Shown here: positions 23,537 to 24,152 of the stretch, one piece after another | Layout of the letters: the number at the start of each line of letters is the position of its first letter | How positions within the stretch are numbered: the first letter of the stretch is position 1 | Assembly (NCBI GenBank): GCA_038329845.1 | Contig: JBBQNJ010000076.1 | Coordinates: 1 to 24,152, forward strand | Reading direction: 5' to 3' | Length of the DNA stretch: 24,152 nucleotides | DNA from: JBBQNJ01 sp038329845 | GTDB lineage: Bacteria > Planctomycetota > Phycisphaerae > Tepidisphaerales > Tepidisphaeraceae | Translations under genes and position numbers: made by a program | The notes under the pieces: model-generated | Seen by the model: only the letters and a program-made list of their open reading frames with translations | Databases searched by the model: none | Told to the model about the DNA's origin: nothing

Positions 23537-23901
23537 AGATTACGCACGACGTTTGGTGTCTCGACGCGGCGACCTCCGATCAATTTCGAGTTGTCAGATT
23601 TCATCGTCGTTGCGTTCTCGCGTCGTGGCGCAAGATCAGTATCGCTGAATCCAGAGATTCTCTCGCCACGGCGTCACGACGGAAGAAGTCTGTGTCAGGA
23701 CACGCCGGGTCCATGATACTTTCGGCGGGCGGGCGTTCGTTGACCGATCACTCGCGATCGGGACGCCGAGCCACGCGGCTCACCCCGCCTTTTGGTCCAC
23801 GCACCGCCGTCTTCGACGCACGGCCTCGCGGGCGCGGCGAAACAATCGTTGACCTTGATCGGCGTAGATCGGCATGCATCGGCGGGCGTATCAATCCATC
23901 T
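23537..23901. other. Non-coding stretch between surE and the right IS end
   Basis: I find no gene that can be supported. An open frame on plus through 23512-23904 is rich in Arg and Ser, has no family features and no ribosome binding site. A weak hairpin GAGCC/GGCTC at 23768-23781 followed by CTTTT at 23889-23893 does not make a convincing terminator, since the two lie too far apart. Confidence 0.4.
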
Positions 23902-23930
23902 TAACCCAACTTCCGCAGTTACGTGATCAA

Positions 23931-23960
23931 ATCGGCCCTGGCGCTAGCGCCAGGGCCGAT
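23931..23960. terminator. Perfect 30-bp palindrome after the transposase stop
   Basis: ATCGGCCCTGGCGCT (23931-23945) is followed directly by its reverse complement (23946-23960). As RNA it forms a strong GC-rich hairpin two bases after the transposase stop codon. There is no U run, so it is either an unusual terminator, or a block to transcription entering the element from outside. Confidence 0.55.
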
Positions 23961-23962
23961 TG

Positions 23963-24152
23963 TCACACGGTTTTAGACACTACATCCTCCCGTATTGCCA
24001 GGTGCCTCGGGAGAGCCAGATGTAGCCGGTCCAGCAGGATGGATTGGTATTCGGTCGGACAGGAGACACACCGCCGTCGAATCTCCCTCCCGCATCGGGT
24101 TTTCATCACCACGTCCACCACGCTCACCTGGGCGATCTCGTCCAGCACCTTC
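23963..24152 (-). CDS. Transposase, C-terminal part (truncated by window end)
   Basis: The last 63 codons of a minus-strand gene are present, starting within KVLDEIAQVSVVDVV and ending LPRHLAIREDVVSKTV. The pattern VVDVVMKTRCGREIRRRCVS followed by LLDRLHLALPRHL resembles the end of DDE transposases of the IS4/IS1634 type, judged from memory. The catalytic DDE residues are outside the window. The associated inverted repeat and palindrome support its identity as an IS gene. Confidence 0.6.
   Translation of the reverse strand, partial: KVLDEIAQVSVVDVVMKTRCGREIRRRCVSCPTEYQSILLDRLHLALPRHLAIREDVVSKTV

Larger units (their letters stand above)
23902..24152 (-). mobile_element. Right-hand insertion sequence, 3' end (continues past window)
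   Basis: TAACCCAACTTCCGCAGTT (23902-23920) is the exact inverted copy of 122-140 and lies 42 bases from the stop of a transposase-like frame on the minus strand. The interior of the element extends to higher coordinates. A perfect 30-bp palindrome lies between the terminal repeat and the stop codon. Confidence 0.65.

Noticed and set aside
23512..23904. 130-codon plus frame after surE
   Set aside because: It is Arg/Ser-rich with no family features or ribosome site, and its first part overlaps the end of surE.

Overview
The window is GC-rich bacterial DNA with dense coding and strong third-position GC bias. A PEP-CTERM secreted protein, a secreted glycoside hydrolase and the style of the integrase tail suggest a planctomycete, possibly a Phycisphaerae-like lineage. 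This assignment is inferred from protein features only.

Layout. (1) 1-140: the end of an insertion sequence, shown by a 19-bp terminal repeat that recurs inverted at 23902-23920. (2) 364-1712, minus: a small unknown gene and a Fic-type AMP-transferase gene overlapping by 4 bp. (3) 1823-2339: a repeat zone without genes. It holds a 102-bp MITE-like hairpin with 10-bp target duplications, inserted in one arm of an older inverted repeat, followed by a 70-bp tandem repeat. (4) 2369-2499: promoter and tRNA-Ser(TGA). (5) 2819-6053: a binding protein and a double-length permease of an iron/phosphonate/thiamine-type ABC importer, with no ATPase gene in the window. (6) 6177-9472: an AraC regulator (minus), a PEP-CTERM LamG-like protein and a clan GH-A glycoside hydrolase that seems to lack its C-terminus. 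This is probably a polysaccharide-use locus.

(7) 9605-17492: an accessory, defence-like island. A DUF4160-like gene and a DUF2442-like/HTH gene are followed by a 5-methylcytosine DNA methyltransferase, a Vsr-type nickase and a small acidic gene on plus. These meet tail to tail a four-gene minus operon: a basic winged-helix-like protein, a 642-residue GHKL-type ATPase and two unknown proteins. The last three are tightly coupled by overlaps and strong ribosome binding sites. A methylase with Vsr opposite a GHKL ATPase and two unknowns is the best candidate for a poorly described DNA-modification/defence system. The tail of a decayed tyrosine integrase at 17535-17957 runs into the 3' end of tRNA-Glu(CTC), so a mobile element once used that tRNA.

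(8) 17853-18409: tRNA-Glu(CTC) (minus) and tRNA-Ser(GCT) (plus), each with a recognisable promoter and a terminator. (9) 18489-23536: sbcD and sbcC (overlapping by 4 bp), then surE. (10) 23537-24152: non-coding sequence, then the end of an insertion sequence with the C-terminus of a transposase and a 30-bp perfect palindrome after its stop codon. The two IS ends face away from the intervening DNA, so most of the window lies between two related elements.
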